NCBI GenBank assembly: GCA_031548515.1 | Contig: JAVBRB010000008.1 | Coordinates: 1-64,000, forward strand | DNA: 64,000 nt | Direction of reading: 5' to 3' | Source: UBA940 sp031548515 | GTDB taxonomy: Bacteria > Bacteroidota > Bacteroidia > Bacteroidales > Rikenellaceae | In this document: in pieces, positions 39,520 to 48,648 of the stretch | Layout: the number at the start of each line of letters is the position of its first letter | Numbering within the stretch: the stretch's first letter is position 1 | Translations under genes and position numbers: made by a program | The notes under the pieces: generated by a model | Told to the model about the DNA's origin: nothing | Seen by the model: only the letters and a program-made list of their open reading frames with translations | Databases searched by the model: none

Positions 39520-40671
39520 CTACCTCACAGAGAATGTGTAAACCGTATGCTGGGTATAGACTTCGCCCGGGCGGAGAACCGTGGTAGGGAATTCGGGATG
39601 GTTGGGAGAGTCGGGGAAATGCTGGGTTTCAAGCGCGATGCCCGTGCGGAAATTATGCACTTCGCCATACTTGCCTTTATCCGTACCGTCCATGAAGTTT
39701 CCGCTATAGAACTGCATGCCCGGTTGGTCGGTATGTACCGTCATAAGGATTCCGGTAGCAGGTTCATACACCTCGGCTGCAAGCGTCGTTTCTCCCGCCG
39801 CCGGTTTGTTCAGCACCCAGTTGTGGTCATAGCCTTTGCCGAAAACTACGGGTTCATAATCAGACTCTATGCGTTCGCCTATAACGGTCGGGGTACGGAA
39901 ATCCAGCGGAGTGCCATCAACCGGCCTTATTTCGCCGGTAGGAATCAGTCCTTCGTCGGTCGGAGTGAAAGCGTCGGCATTTATCATCATTACGTGCGAA
40001 TTACTCGATTTGTTGGCCGTGCCGTGCAGGTTGAAATATGCATGGCTTGTCGGATTGAGCACCGTGGGGGCATCGGTCACAGCCTTGTAATCGATAACGA
40101 CTTCGTTATTCGCCGTAAGCGTATAAGTAACATCGATGGTAACGGCTCCGGGATAAAGTTCGTCGCCGTCGGGGGATACCAGCGTCATCTTCACCGTAGG
40201 ATTACCGGCCTCATCAGTGGATTCGGCAGCATCCCACACCTGTGATGCCCAGCCTTTCGGTCCGCCGTGAAGCTGGTTTACACCGTTATTCAGGTTAAGT
40301 TGATATGCGACGCCGTCGAGCGTGAAGCGTCCGTTCGCAATGCGATTGCCGTAGCGTCCTACCACGGGACCGGAATTGACATCTCCGGTCAGGGTCGCCT
40401 CGATGGACTCGTAGCCCCAGATGACGTCTTTAAAATTGCCGTCCTTATCGGGAACCCAAAGCGAAAGCATACGGCAGCCGTAGTTGGTCAGTTGCAGCAC
40501 CACGCCGTTTGCATTCTGGAGAGTGTAGAGAGACACGGGTTTGCCGTCGATGGAGGTTTCGAAAGCTGCCTTCTCGAGCAGTTTCGGTTGTTCCGCCTTG
40601 GTTTTTTCGCCGCCGCAGCCTGCAAGGGCCATAAGCGCGGCAGCCAGAAGTGTAAGTTTTTTCATAATCAT
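39520..40671 (-). CDS. galM: Aldose 1-epimerase (mutarotase), lipoprotein
   Basis: A 383-residue mutarotase with a lipoprotein signal (MALAGC), so it acts in the periplasm on free sugars. GalM signatures: GPVVGRYGNRIANGRF, NQLHGGPKGWASQVW (catalytic His), NPTSHAYFNL (second His) and the C-terminal GIALETQHFPDSPN with the catalytic Glu. Met1 and Met3 (40665) are both possible starts. It stands alone. Confidence 0.94.
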   Translation of the reverse strand: MIMKKLTLLAAALMALAGCGGEKTKAEQPKLLEKAAFETSIDGKPVSLYTLQNANGVVLQLTNYGCRMLSLWVPDKDGNFKDVIWGYESIEATLTGDVNSGPVVGRYGNRIANGRFTLDGVAYQLNLNNGVNQLHGGPKGWASQVWDAAESTDEAGNPTVKMTLVSPDGDELYPGAVTIDVTYTLTANNEVVIDYKAVTDAPTVLNPTSHAYFNLHGTANKSSNSHVMMINADAFTPTDEGLIPTGEIRPVDGTPLDFRTPTVIGERIESDYEPVVFGKGYDHNWVLNKPAAGETTLAAEVYEPATGILMTVHTDQPGMQFYSGNFMDGTDKGKYGEVHNFRTGIALETQHFPDSPNHPEFPTTVLRPGEVYTQHTVYTFSVR

Positions 40672-41046
40672 TTTAAGGTTTGGTTATCATATTACCGGGA
40701 GCGATATGCAAAGATAGGGATTTCAATTACGAATTACGAACCGAGGCAAATAAATTTGCCGAGTTCACCGACGTAGGTCCGACAGTCGCCGTTAGGCGGC
40801 GAAGGAAAAGCCGACGGAGGTAACTTTCCTTACCACCTCCCCTCGCTCTGCGAAGGTACTCCTCCTTCGCAAGGATGAGAAATCTACTCATTTCCAAATC
40901 CTCAAATCTCTAAATTCCAAAAATGAACTACCCCGCCGCAAGCAACAGGGAATCGACCCTTTCAGTTACCTCCCTCGCGAGACGCCTCCACCGGCATGCG
41001 GCCACGGTCGGCGCTCGGGCGATGATTATTTTGCGAAGCAAAACAA
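40672..41046. repeat. Repeat-filled intergenic region (family 2 copy 2 and family 1 copy B)
   Basis: No gene in these 375 bases. From left: AATTACGAATTACGAA simple repeat (about 40725-40740); a palindrome (GGCAAAT/ATTTGCC, 40745-40760) opening family 2 on the minus strand to about 40817; GGAGGTAACT (40816-40825), the inverse of AGTTACCTCC at 40964-40973; a TGCGAAGG/CCTTCGCA hairpin (40849-40871); then family 1 copy B (40949-41046), ending in ATTATTTTGC-GAA-GCAAAACAAT at the regulator stop codon. Confidence 0.7.
40709..40716 (-). promoter_or_regulatory. -7 promoter element of the epimerase gene
   Basis: Reads TATCTTTG on the minus strand, matching TAnnTTTG, 38 bases upstream of the start; no TTTG at the right -33 spacing. 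Confidence 0.45.
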
Positions 41047-44000
41047 TTACACCATTCCTTTTATGTGCTTTCCACGGTATTCGCGCGGTGTGCATCCGAA
41101 TTTCTCAGCAAAGGCGCGGAAGAATGGTCCGCGGTTCGAAAACCCGGATTTGTATATTATCTCGTCTATGGTCATCGTCGTGTTCTGCAGGAGGTCGCGG
41201 GCGATGTGAAGGCGGCAGTCGCGGATCATGTGCAGCGGACTCTCTGCGCCCATCTCCTGGATTTTGCGGTAGAGGTGCCGCGAAGACATGTTCATCTTAT
41301 CGGCAATGAACTGCGCCGACAGGTCTTTCCGTGAAATGTTGGCATTAATGATATCGAGTATCTGCTGCAGAAAACGACGGTGGTCGACATGCGTCAGCTT
41401 GCCGCCGGCCAGTTCATAAGCACTGATCGGCGACGCGAAATATTCCTTGAGCGCCTCCTTGCGCGAGATGAGATGCCTGACGAACGTTTTCAAATAGTCA
41501 ACGTTGAACGGCTTGGCAATATAAAGGTCGGCGCCTGCCTCGAGTCCTTCTATCTGTTCATTGACTTCCTGTTTGGCTGAAACCAGAATTAGCGGCACAT
41601 GGGCTGTCTTGGGATTCGCCTTCAGCCGCCTGGTTATGGCGATCCCGTCGACTTCGGGCATCATTACGTCGCATATAATCACATTGGGAAGAACCTCAGC
41701 CAGCAGTTCGTCCACCTTCGAGGGACGGTTTACCGGTATTACATTATATTCCTGTGCAAAAATCTCACTGATGAACCACAGCATGTCGCGGTCGTCGTCG
41801 ATAACCATGACTGCAGATTTACTTTCGTCGAACACATACTTCGGTATCTCCGCCTCTGCCGGATAATCCTTTACAGGAGCAGCGTTTGAAATTATATTGC
41901 CGATAACCGCAGATCCCCCGGTATCGGGAGGCGTAAGTTCTGCAAAAGGCAGCTGCATCGTAAAGCGCGTCTCGACGTTGCGTTCGCTGTCAACGCCGAT
42001 GCGCCCACCCAAAAGCCGGATCATGTTGTAGGATATGGCAAGGCCGAGGCCGTTGCGCGTCTGCGATTTTTCGTTCTGGTGCTCGAACTCGTCCAGAATG
42101 CTGTAGCGGTCGAACACACGCTCGATATTTTCGGCGCGGATACCCTTGCCTGTATTCGAAACCACCAGTTTGAGTTCCCCGTTGTCTACGCTCAACGCCA
42201 CCCAGATCGTACCTTTGCGGTTAGTATATTTGAACGCGTTGGAGACCAGATTGCTCAATATCGTGGTCATGAAACCGCGATCTGTGTTCCACACGATCCC
42301 CGGTGCGATATCGAAAGTAAACGTAAATCCGCGCGACTCCGCCAGATCGGTGAAATTATCTAAAACCGAAACTACCAGAGAAGATACATCCAATGCCTCT
42401 ATGCGCGGTGTTTTGTTGCCGGTCTCTATGCGGCGGAACTCTATGAGGTCCTGTATCAGGTCGTTCATGCGGTCGGCGTTGCGTTGGATGAGTCCCGCAT
42501 AGCGCAACACGAACGGATCGCTTCCCTTGTGGGCGAGTATACGGTCGCACGGGCCTTGAATAAGTGTCAGCGGCGTACAAAATTCGTGGGCGATATTTGT
42601 AAAGAACCGCAGTTTCGATTCGTAGACCTCTTTTTCATGTTCCTGCCGCAGGTCGTCTATCATCCTCCGGCGGCGCTGCTCATTGCGCTGGATAAGGAAT
42701 CCCACGGCCAGCCATAATACCGACGCACCTGCCAGCCCATAGATTATGTATGCCAGAGTCGACATATACCAGGGAGGGCGGATGCGGATATCCACAGCAT
42801 ACTCGCCGCTTTCGATCCCCGCCTCCGGATTGCGGCACTTCAGCCGCAGGGTGTAATGCCCCGGCGAGATATTGGTAAAATATATGGTATTGTTGGGACC
42901 GTTCTCTATCCATGTGTCGCTCAGTCCTTCGAGACTATAGGTATATGTACAGTTATGCCCGCTAATGTAGTCTATAGCCGCGAAAGAGAGCGAAAAAAAA
43001 TTCTCGCGGTAATTCAGGTTGAGTACCGAACCTTTCCTGCCGTCCTCCAGATATTCGTATATGTTATGGTCTTCGCCGAAGATGGTCAGCCGGTCTATCA
43101 CGATCGGCGGCACGTAGTCCGCCCGCACGTAGTCGTTCTCGCGGATGGTGACGAAACCGTTTATCCCGCCGAAAAAAAGCATTCCTCCGCTTTCCGGCTT
43201 GAAATAGGCGCCGTCGCTGAATTCTATCACGTCCGCGGGGGCGTTGTGGCTGTAGGTCACAAAAGTTTCGGTGGCGGGATTGAAACGGATTATACCAGAA
43301 TTGGTGCTAAGCCATACATTCCCGTGATCACCCATCAGCATACCGTGGACAGTGCTGTTGGGGAAACCGAAATATTCGTTGTAGACCCGGTAGGCGCCGT
43401 CGGGCCACCGTTTTACAAGCCCGGCACTGGTACCGAACCACATCACCCCGTCATCGCCCTTCATGATGCAGAAGATGTCGTTCAGCGTGCGGTTGGTATC
43501 GGTGTGGTCGAACCGCACCGACTCGAAAGTTCCTGCCGCGACGTCGCGCCTGTATGCCCCGTAGCCTCGGTTGCCGAACCATACGGATCCGGGACTTTCC
43601 GCGTACACGGTGAAAAAATAGTTGGCAGACATGCTGCCATCGCCTATGGTGAACCTCTCTGCCGACATCACACGTGGAGTATTACCATTCCATTGCAGGT
43701 CAGCCCTGACCATCCCTGTGCCGACGGTGGCTATCCACAGCGTGTTGCGGTCGGGCTGGACCACGCCGTGCACGTAGCACAATTCTTCTCCGTCGATACG
43801 GACATCGAGTTGCCGGATCGAGTTCGAAGCGTAATCGTAATAATCCAACCCTCCGTCGCTCCCGATCCACATAATACCATCACTGCCGCCGCTCAACGAG
43901 TAAACAGAATTATTCTTCAGGCGGCAGTTGCGCGTGTCGAAGTATTCTATATGGTGTTCGGCGACACTGCGGTTGAAATCGTAATCGAACACACGGAAAA

Positions 44001-45084
44001 GCCCGTCGCCTTTCGTGGCTATCCACAACGAATTAGTCCCGTCGAGCAGCATCGCCCTCACCGGCTTGTTGACCTCATGCGTGAAACTCTCGAAAACAGT
44101 GGATTTGACCGAATAGCTGTCGTTGGAATAGATATATACGCCCTGGCCGTCAGTGCCGATCCATACTATGTCCTGCCGGCGGTCTTTCAGCAGGCAGAAA
44201 ACCCCGGCCCTGACGTCGATCTGTTCGGCCCTGTAATTCTGCGCCCGGTCCGGCGTATTCCTCAGGCATATCAACCCGTTGGTCTGGAATCCTATGAAAA
44301 AATCGTCGTTGCACTTGACTATTGACGAGATATCGCCGTTGCAGCGTATCTCGTCGCCGATATCGGCGATGTAATATTTCTTCTTTTCGTGAATATCATA
44401 TTCATACAGCGTTCCCGTCGTGTCCACGAAATAGACGGCCGCATCTTCATGGAAAGCATAGCTCAGGCCATATGGATGTTCCGGAAATGTGGCCGGGGAA
44501 AGGGTGCGGTTGCCTTCTTTATCCCTGATAAGGGACCACACGGCGCTTTGCCCTTCACGGCAGAAAAGCCACAGCGTATTGTCGTCATAAACCAGGTAAT
44601 CGAGCAGATTGCCATAGTCGATCCCTTCGATCGGCAGGTGATTGAAAGCAGAACTCTCCTCATTGTAATAAACCAACTCTTCATTCTCATTAACAAACAT
44701 AACCTCCACATCGCCTCCTTTGCGCAGGCGATAATTGGAACTGTACATATTGTACTGCACGACGGTCTGGCGGCGTTTGTCGAAACGGTCCAACCCATAG
44801 TTGGTCTGTATCCAGAAAATACCCGGCTCCGCCTCGAGTATGTTTTCCACCAGGTTGCCGGACAGCGATTTTCCGCCTGCTGTATAGTATGCACGAAGCG
44901 TTCTGCCATTGTACATATTCAGGCCGTCGACAGAGCCGAACCACATGAAGCCATCGTTGTCCTGGCACATAGTCTGTATAGCGCTGTTCGAGAGACCGTC
45001 GTATTTGGATATCTGACGGAGATTATACCCGTAGAGGCTGCCTGAGACAATAATAAAAATTATTAATAAACTCGCTTTCTTCAT
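41047..45084 (-). CDS. Hybrid two-component system regulator of the mannan PUL
   Basis: A 1345-residue one-protein two-component system. Order: signal peptide (1-20); a periplasmic sensor of repeated propeller blades (about 20-690, with units such as DGFMWFGSVDGLNMY and NSLWIATKGDGLFR); a Y_Y_Y domain (about 695-760); one membrane segment (about 773-797); histidine kinase with His833; ATPase domain (TTILSNLVSNAFKYTN, NGLGLAIS); receiver with Asp1139 (IICDVMMPEVDG); and a C-terminal AraC-type DNA-binding domain. The H-box reads HEFCTPL, with Cys836 in place of the usual Arg. I chose ATG 45084 because it gives a proper signal peptide. Divergent from susC, so it likely senses a released oligosaccharide and activates the PUL. 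Confidence 0.95.
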   Translation of the reverse strand: MKKASLLIIFIIVSGSLYGYNLRQISKYDGLSNSAIQTMCQDNDGFMWFGSVDGLNMYNGRTLRAYYTAGGKSLSGNLVENILEAEPGIFWIQTNYGLDRFDKRRQTVVQYNMYSSNYRLRKGGDVEVMFVNENEELVYYNEESSAFNHLPIEGIDYGNLLDYLVYDDNTLWLFCREGQSAVWSLIRDKEGNRTLSPATFPEHPYGLSYAFHEDAAVYFVDTTGTLYEYDIHEKKKYYIADIGDEIRCNGDISSIVKCNDDFFIGFQTNGLICLRNTPDRAQNYRAEQIDVRAGVFCLLKDRRQDIVWIGTDGQGVYIYSNDSYSVKSTVFESFTHEVNKPVRAMLLDGTNSLWIATKGDGLFRVFDYDFNRSVAEHHIEYFDTRNCRLKNNSVYSLSGGSDGIMWIGSDGGLDYYDYASNSIRQLDVRIDGEELCYVHGVVQPDRNTLWIATVGTGMVRADLQWNGNTPRVMSAERFTIGDGSMSANYFFTVYAESPGSVWFGNRGYGAYRRDVAAGTFESVRFDHTDTNRTLNDIFCIMKGDDGVMWFGTSAGLVKRWPDGAYRVYNEYFGFPNSTVHGMLMGDHGNVWLSTNSGIIRFNPATETFVTYSHNAPADVIEFSDGAYFKPESGGMLFFGGINGFVTIRENDYVRADYVPPIVIDRLTIFGEDHNIYEYLEDGRKGSVLNLNYRENFFSLSFAAIDYISGHNCTYTYSLEGLSDTWIENGPNNTIYFTNISPGHYTLRLKCRNPEAGIESGEYAVDIRIRPPWYMSTLAYIIYGLAGASVLWLAVGFLIQRNEQRRRRMIDDLRQEHEKEVYESKLRFFTNIAHEFCTPLTLIQGPCDRILAHKGSDPFVLRYAGLIQRNADRMNDLIQDLIEFRRIETGNKTPRIEALDVSSLVVSVLDNFTDLAESRGFTFTFDIAPGIVWNTDRGFMTTILSNLVSNAFKYTNRKGTIWVALSVDNGELKLVVSNTGKGIRAENIERVFDRYSILDEFEHQNEKSQTRNGLGLAISYNMIRLLGGRIGVDSERNVETRFTMQLPFAELTPPDTGGSAVIGNIISNAAPVKDYPAEAEIPKYVFDESKSAVMVIDDDRDMLWFISEIFAQEYNVIPVNRPSKVDELLAEVLPNVIICDVMMPEVDGIAITRRLKANPKTAHVPLILVSAKQEVNEQIEGLEAGADLYIAKPFNVDYLKTFVRHLISRKEALKEYFASPISAYELAGGKLTHVDHRRFLQQILDIINANISRKDLSAQFIADKMNMSSRHLYRKIQEMGAESPLHMIRDCRLHIARDLLQNTTMTIDEIIYKSGFSNRGPFFRAFAEKFGCTPREYRGKHIKGMV

Positions 45085-45127
45085 TTTAAAAATCCGGATC
45101 AAAGGATCAGTATAGATTTGTGATTTA

Positions 45128-45159
45128 CAAATGTACAAAATTGCGTCACGATTTTCAAA
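45128..45159 (-). promoter_or_regulatory. Promoter of the hybrid two-component regulator gene
   Basis: On the minus strand TTTG (45159-45156), a 20-base spacer and TACATTTG (45135-45128) match the Bacteroidota consensus, 43 bases before the start codon. Confidence 0.8.
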
Positions 45160-45508
45160 CGGTCTGTCATTTTTCAGACATCGGGAAAATTCATTTCTAC
45201 GACAGAACAGTCCACTTTACGGACAAAGACACAAATTTGAACTCAGGTTTGTTTTTTATTAGGGGGCGGCCCGCTATTTTAGCATTACCTAAGATTCTAA
45301 AACCAACCGGGAAATTATATCGGGAAATTATACCTGAAGCTTATGATCCATTACCGTATGTTGATCTCTTCCTCCGGTTTCATGCCGGAAATCCTCTCAT
45401 TCTCTTGATTACATTTCCAGTCGCATCTCCCAACACAACTATATGCGCCGGAAATGATTTTATCCTATCTAACCTTTATTAAACAATAGATGTATGAACT
45501 GTAAAAAA
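45160..45508 (+). promoter_or_regulatory. Upstream regulatory region of susC
   Basis: About 350 bases without a gene. Contains GTCTG/CAGAC (45162-45179) as an inverted pair and a perfect head-to-tail 12-base repeat CGGGAAATTATA (45308-45319 and 45321-45332, period 13). No TTTG/TAnnTTTG promoter could be seen before susC, which fits an activator-dependent promoter served by the hybrid regulator. Confidence 0.5.
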
Positions 45509-48500
45509 ATGAAAAAATTTACATTTATCAGCCTCATCCTGTCACTGTTGGTATCCGCTCCTACGGCAGGATTCGCACAGGCAGACAATCCTTCCCCCAT
45601 TACCGTAAAGGGTGTTGTCACGGATGATACGGGAGCGCCCTTATCGGGAGTGACCGTAATCACGCCTCGGGATGCCGCTGTAACCAACTCCAAGGGAGAA
45701 TACTCCGTTTCAGTCCCGGGGAACGGTGAAATGACGCTCTCATTCCTGGGGTACACGACTCAGATCGTCAATGTAAATAACCGGGCCGTGATCGACGTCT
45801 CCATGCAGCAGGATACGCAGGTTATCGACGACGTTATCGTGGTCGCATACGGGACGACGACCCGCAAACACATTATCTCGGCTGTCGGAACTGTCAAGTC
45901 GGACGCGATTGAAAACCGTCCGGTCGCGAACGTACAGCAGGCGTTGCAGGGCGCCGCCGCCAACCTTATCATCCAAACCACCAACTTCGACCCGACAAAC
46001 AGCGGTATGAATCTTTCGATCCGCGGTGTCAACACTATCGGTAACAACAGCCCTATGGTGGTCATAGACGGCGTGCCGCAATGGGATGCAGGCCGCATGA
46101 ACGACCTTAATCCCAACGATATCGCAAACATCAGCATCCTGAAGGACGCCGGTTCGGCCGCTATCTACGGCGCCCGTTCGTCCAACGGCGTCATCCTGAT
46201 CACCACAAAGGGCGGTAAGAAAGAGATGAAGCCTCAGGTCCGTTTCTCGGCTCAGGTAGGCGCTGAAAACCCCAATATCCTTTACGAGCAGGTTCCCACC
46301 TACATGAATTCCATTCTGCGCAATGAGACCTTGACGAATGTCGGCCGCGAACCATTCTTTACAGCCGCTGAAATACAGGATTTCTATGACCATGGCGACG
46401 GCATACCTGCATACAAGGTTATAATGCAGAATGCACTACAGCAAAACTACAACCTGAGCGTTACAGGCGGCTCCCAATCCACGACATACATGCTTTCGGC
46501 AGGTTATTTCAATCAGGGATCCAACTATATAGGCAACTACGGTACGAAGCGCTACAACGTGCGTTCGAACCTTACCACCGAATTCGGACGCCTGAAAATC
46601 GGAGCCAATATCAACTACACGCGTTCCGAGGTAGATTCACCGGCAGACGCCAATCTGGGCTTTCTTTTTGCCGACGCAGTCCGTTTTCCGGCATATTATT
46701 TCAACCGTCATGTCGAGGACGGCATATTCTTCGGTAACAACTATAAATACGGCGGCTACTCCGTCAGTCCCGCAGCCGGCCTTATGGGCGGAGGAACCAA
46801 CAAGAACGACAACGACTTCATCAACGGGATATTTACCGTGGATTTCGACATCTACAAAGGCCTTAAAGCCAAAGCGATCCTCGGCGGTGAACTTCGCAAC
46901 AGCCATCGTTTCACATCCCACAGACCCTATATGTACGCCGTCGACAGCGGCGCCGACTGGGCTGATCCTTCTTCAGCCGTTCTGGGCGGAGCCACAGACC
47001 GCAGTGCCGACGACTGGGTTGAAAAGAGAACATACGTTAGCACCCAGTTAATGCTGGAATACAACCGCACATTTGCTGAAAAGCACAACGTGTCGGGCCT
47101 GTTCGGCTGGTCCCAGGAATCCAACAGAAAATACGCGCTGACGGCAGGCAAAAAATACCTGAACGATATAGACCAGCCTACCGAAGGCACGGTCGTCGGC
47201 GAGAACACCTCTCTCTCGTCCCAGGGCAAGGAGAGGTCGGCCATACAGTCTTTCTTCGGCCGCGCCGCGTATTCATACGACGACCGTTACTATTTCGAAT
47301 TCACGGCACGTTACGACCAGTCTTCCAAATTTCTCCAGTCCCGCAACGCAGGTTTCTTTCCCGCGGTATCATTGGGCTGGCGTATATCGGAAGAAGCCTT
47401 TATGGAAGGATACCGCGAACGGGCCGGCGACCTGAAACTCCGCATGTCGTATGGTCTTGCCGGCAACCAGCAGGATGTGGGCAACTATGACTTCCTGACG
47501 ACTTACGGTATCTGGCAGAACGCATACGGCTTCAACGGCCAAACCGTACCCGGAATGCAGTTTACACTCGGCAATGAACTGCTGACATGGGAAAAAGCCA
47601 AAACATTCAACATAGGCGCGGACTTGTCGTTCTTCAGGAACTCCCTTAACGTCAGTTTCGACTACTTCAACAAACGCACGGTGGATATTCTCCTTTCCCC
47701 TATAACCGCCATGGTAAACGGAGCCGAGATCGCCAAGGAAAACCGGGGCATACTCAAAAACCAGGGTTGGGAAATGACGGTCAACTACAATCTTGCCCGC
47801 GGCGCATGGAACCATAGCTTCGCGTTAAATCTCGCCGATTCGATGAACGAACTCGTAAGTTACGGTGACACTGACATACACGCCAACGACGGCGTGAGCG
47901 TCATCCGCCAGGAAGGCCTGCCGCTTAACTCGTATTACGGCTACAAAGTCTCCGGATTCTTCCGGAACTACGATGAGATCCAGGACGCCGCAGTCCCGAC
48001 CGGGATAGACCGAACGCAACTTCGTCCGGGCGACGTACGCTATGTCGACCTGAACAAGGATGGAAAGATCGACGATGACGACCGTACTTATCTGGGCTAC
48101 GGGTTCCCGCGCTATACATTCGGTTTCAACTATAATGTTGCTTGGAAAGGCATTGACGTGGGTATCATGCTCCAGGGTGTTCTGAAGCGTACCAACGCTA
48201 TCCGAGGCGAACTGGTGGAACCGTTCCACTCCGATTATGCGATGACGATGTTCGAGCACCAGCTGGATTACTGGGCGCCCGACAACATGGATGCACGCTG
48301 GCCGCGCCTGTCGGCGTCAGGCTCGGTAAGCACATCCAACAACTGGGGGCGATCCGGCTCGGAACTGATTATGATAGAAGGGGCCTACCTCCGTGTAAAA
48401 GACATACAGGTCGGCTACACTTTCCCGAAACAATGGACTAAAAAATTCGCCTGTGAATCGCTGAGGATCTATTTTTCGGCACAGAACGCGCTGACCCTGA

Positions 48501-48628
48501 CCAAAAACGGTTTCGTAGATCCTGAAACAACGGAATTCGGCAGCAACATGAGCCGCGGCGGCGCCAACTCGGTGCGTAACTATCCCACCCTGCGCTACTT
48601 CGGCGGCGGCATCGACTTAACTTTCTAA
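45509..48628 (+). CDS. SusC-like TonB-dependent outer-membrane receptor
   Basis: A 1039-residue outer-membrane importer. Signal peptide (residues 1-24), a carboxypeptidase-D-like regulatory domain (VKGVVTDDTGAPLSGVTVI) at about 30-110, TonB-box region DDVIVVAYGTT, plug (VQQALQGAAANLIIQ, NPNDIANISILKDAGSAAIYGARSSNGVILITTKGG) and a C-terminal beta-barrel ending GGGIDLTF with the terminal Phe. MKKFTF at 45509 is preferred over the ATG at 45494. With the SusD-like protein 20 bases downstream it should import oligosaccharides; GH76 and GH125 partners point to alpha-1,6-mannan. Confidence 0.96.
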   Translation: MKKFTFISLILSLLVSAPTAGFAQADNPSPITVKGVVTDDTGAPLSGVTVITPRDAAVTNSKGEYSVSVPGNGEMTLSFLGYTTQIVNVNNRAVIDVSMQQDTQVIDDVIVVAYGTTTRKHIISAVGTVKSDAIENRPVANVQQALQGAAANLIIQTTNFDPTNSGMNLSIRGVNTIGNNSPMVVIDGVPQWDAGRMNDLNPNDIANISILKDAGSAAIYGARSSNGVILITTKGGKKEMKPQVRFSAQVGAENPNILYEQVPTYMNSILRNETLTNVGREPFFTAAEIQDFYDHGDGIPAYKVIMQNALQQNYNLSVTGGSQSTTYMLSAGYFNQGSNYIGNYGTKRYNVRSNLTTEFGRLKIGANINYTRSEVDSPADANLGFLFADAVRFPAYYFNRHVEDGIFFGNNYKYGGYSVSPAAGLMGGGTNKNDNDFINGIFTVDFDIYKGLKAKAILGGELRNSHRFTSHRPYMYAVDSGADWADPSSAVLGGATDRSADDWVEKRTYVSTQLMLEYNRTFAEKHNVSGLFGWSQESNRKYALTAGKKYLNDIDQPTEGTVVGENTSLSSQGKERSAIQSFFGRAAYSYDDRYYFEFTARYDQSSKFLQSRNAGFFPAVSLGWRISEEAFMEGYRERAGDLKLRMSYGLAGNQQDVGNYDFLTTYGIWQNAYGFNGQTVPGMQFTLGNELLTWEKAKTFNIGADLSFFRNSLNVSFDYFNKRTVDILLSPITAMVNGAEIAKENRGILKNQGWEMTVNYNLARGAWNHSFALNLADSMNELVSYGDTDIHANDGVSVIRQEGLPLNSYYGYKVSGFFRNYDEIQDAAVPTGIDRTQLRPGDVRYVDLNKDGKIDDDDRTYLGYGFPRYTFGFNYNVAWKGIDVGIMLQGVLKRTNAIRGELVEPFHSDYAMTMFEHQLDYWAPDNMDARWPRLSASGSVSTSNNWGRSGSELIMIEGAYLRVKDIQVGYTFPKQWTKKFACESLRIYFSAQNALTLTKNGFVDPETTEFGSNMSRGGANSVRNYPTLRYFGGGIDLTF

Positions 48629-48648
48629 CGAAATAACCGAATACAATT

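Noticed and set aside
42856..44325. Plus-strand open frame of 489 codons inside the hybrid regulator gene
   Set aside because: Antisense shadow of the propeller-repeat region; no recognisable motif.
45120..45482. Open frame of 120 codons upstream of susC
   Set aside because: No domain, covers the regulator promoter and repeat sequences, and composition is unlike neighbouring genes.
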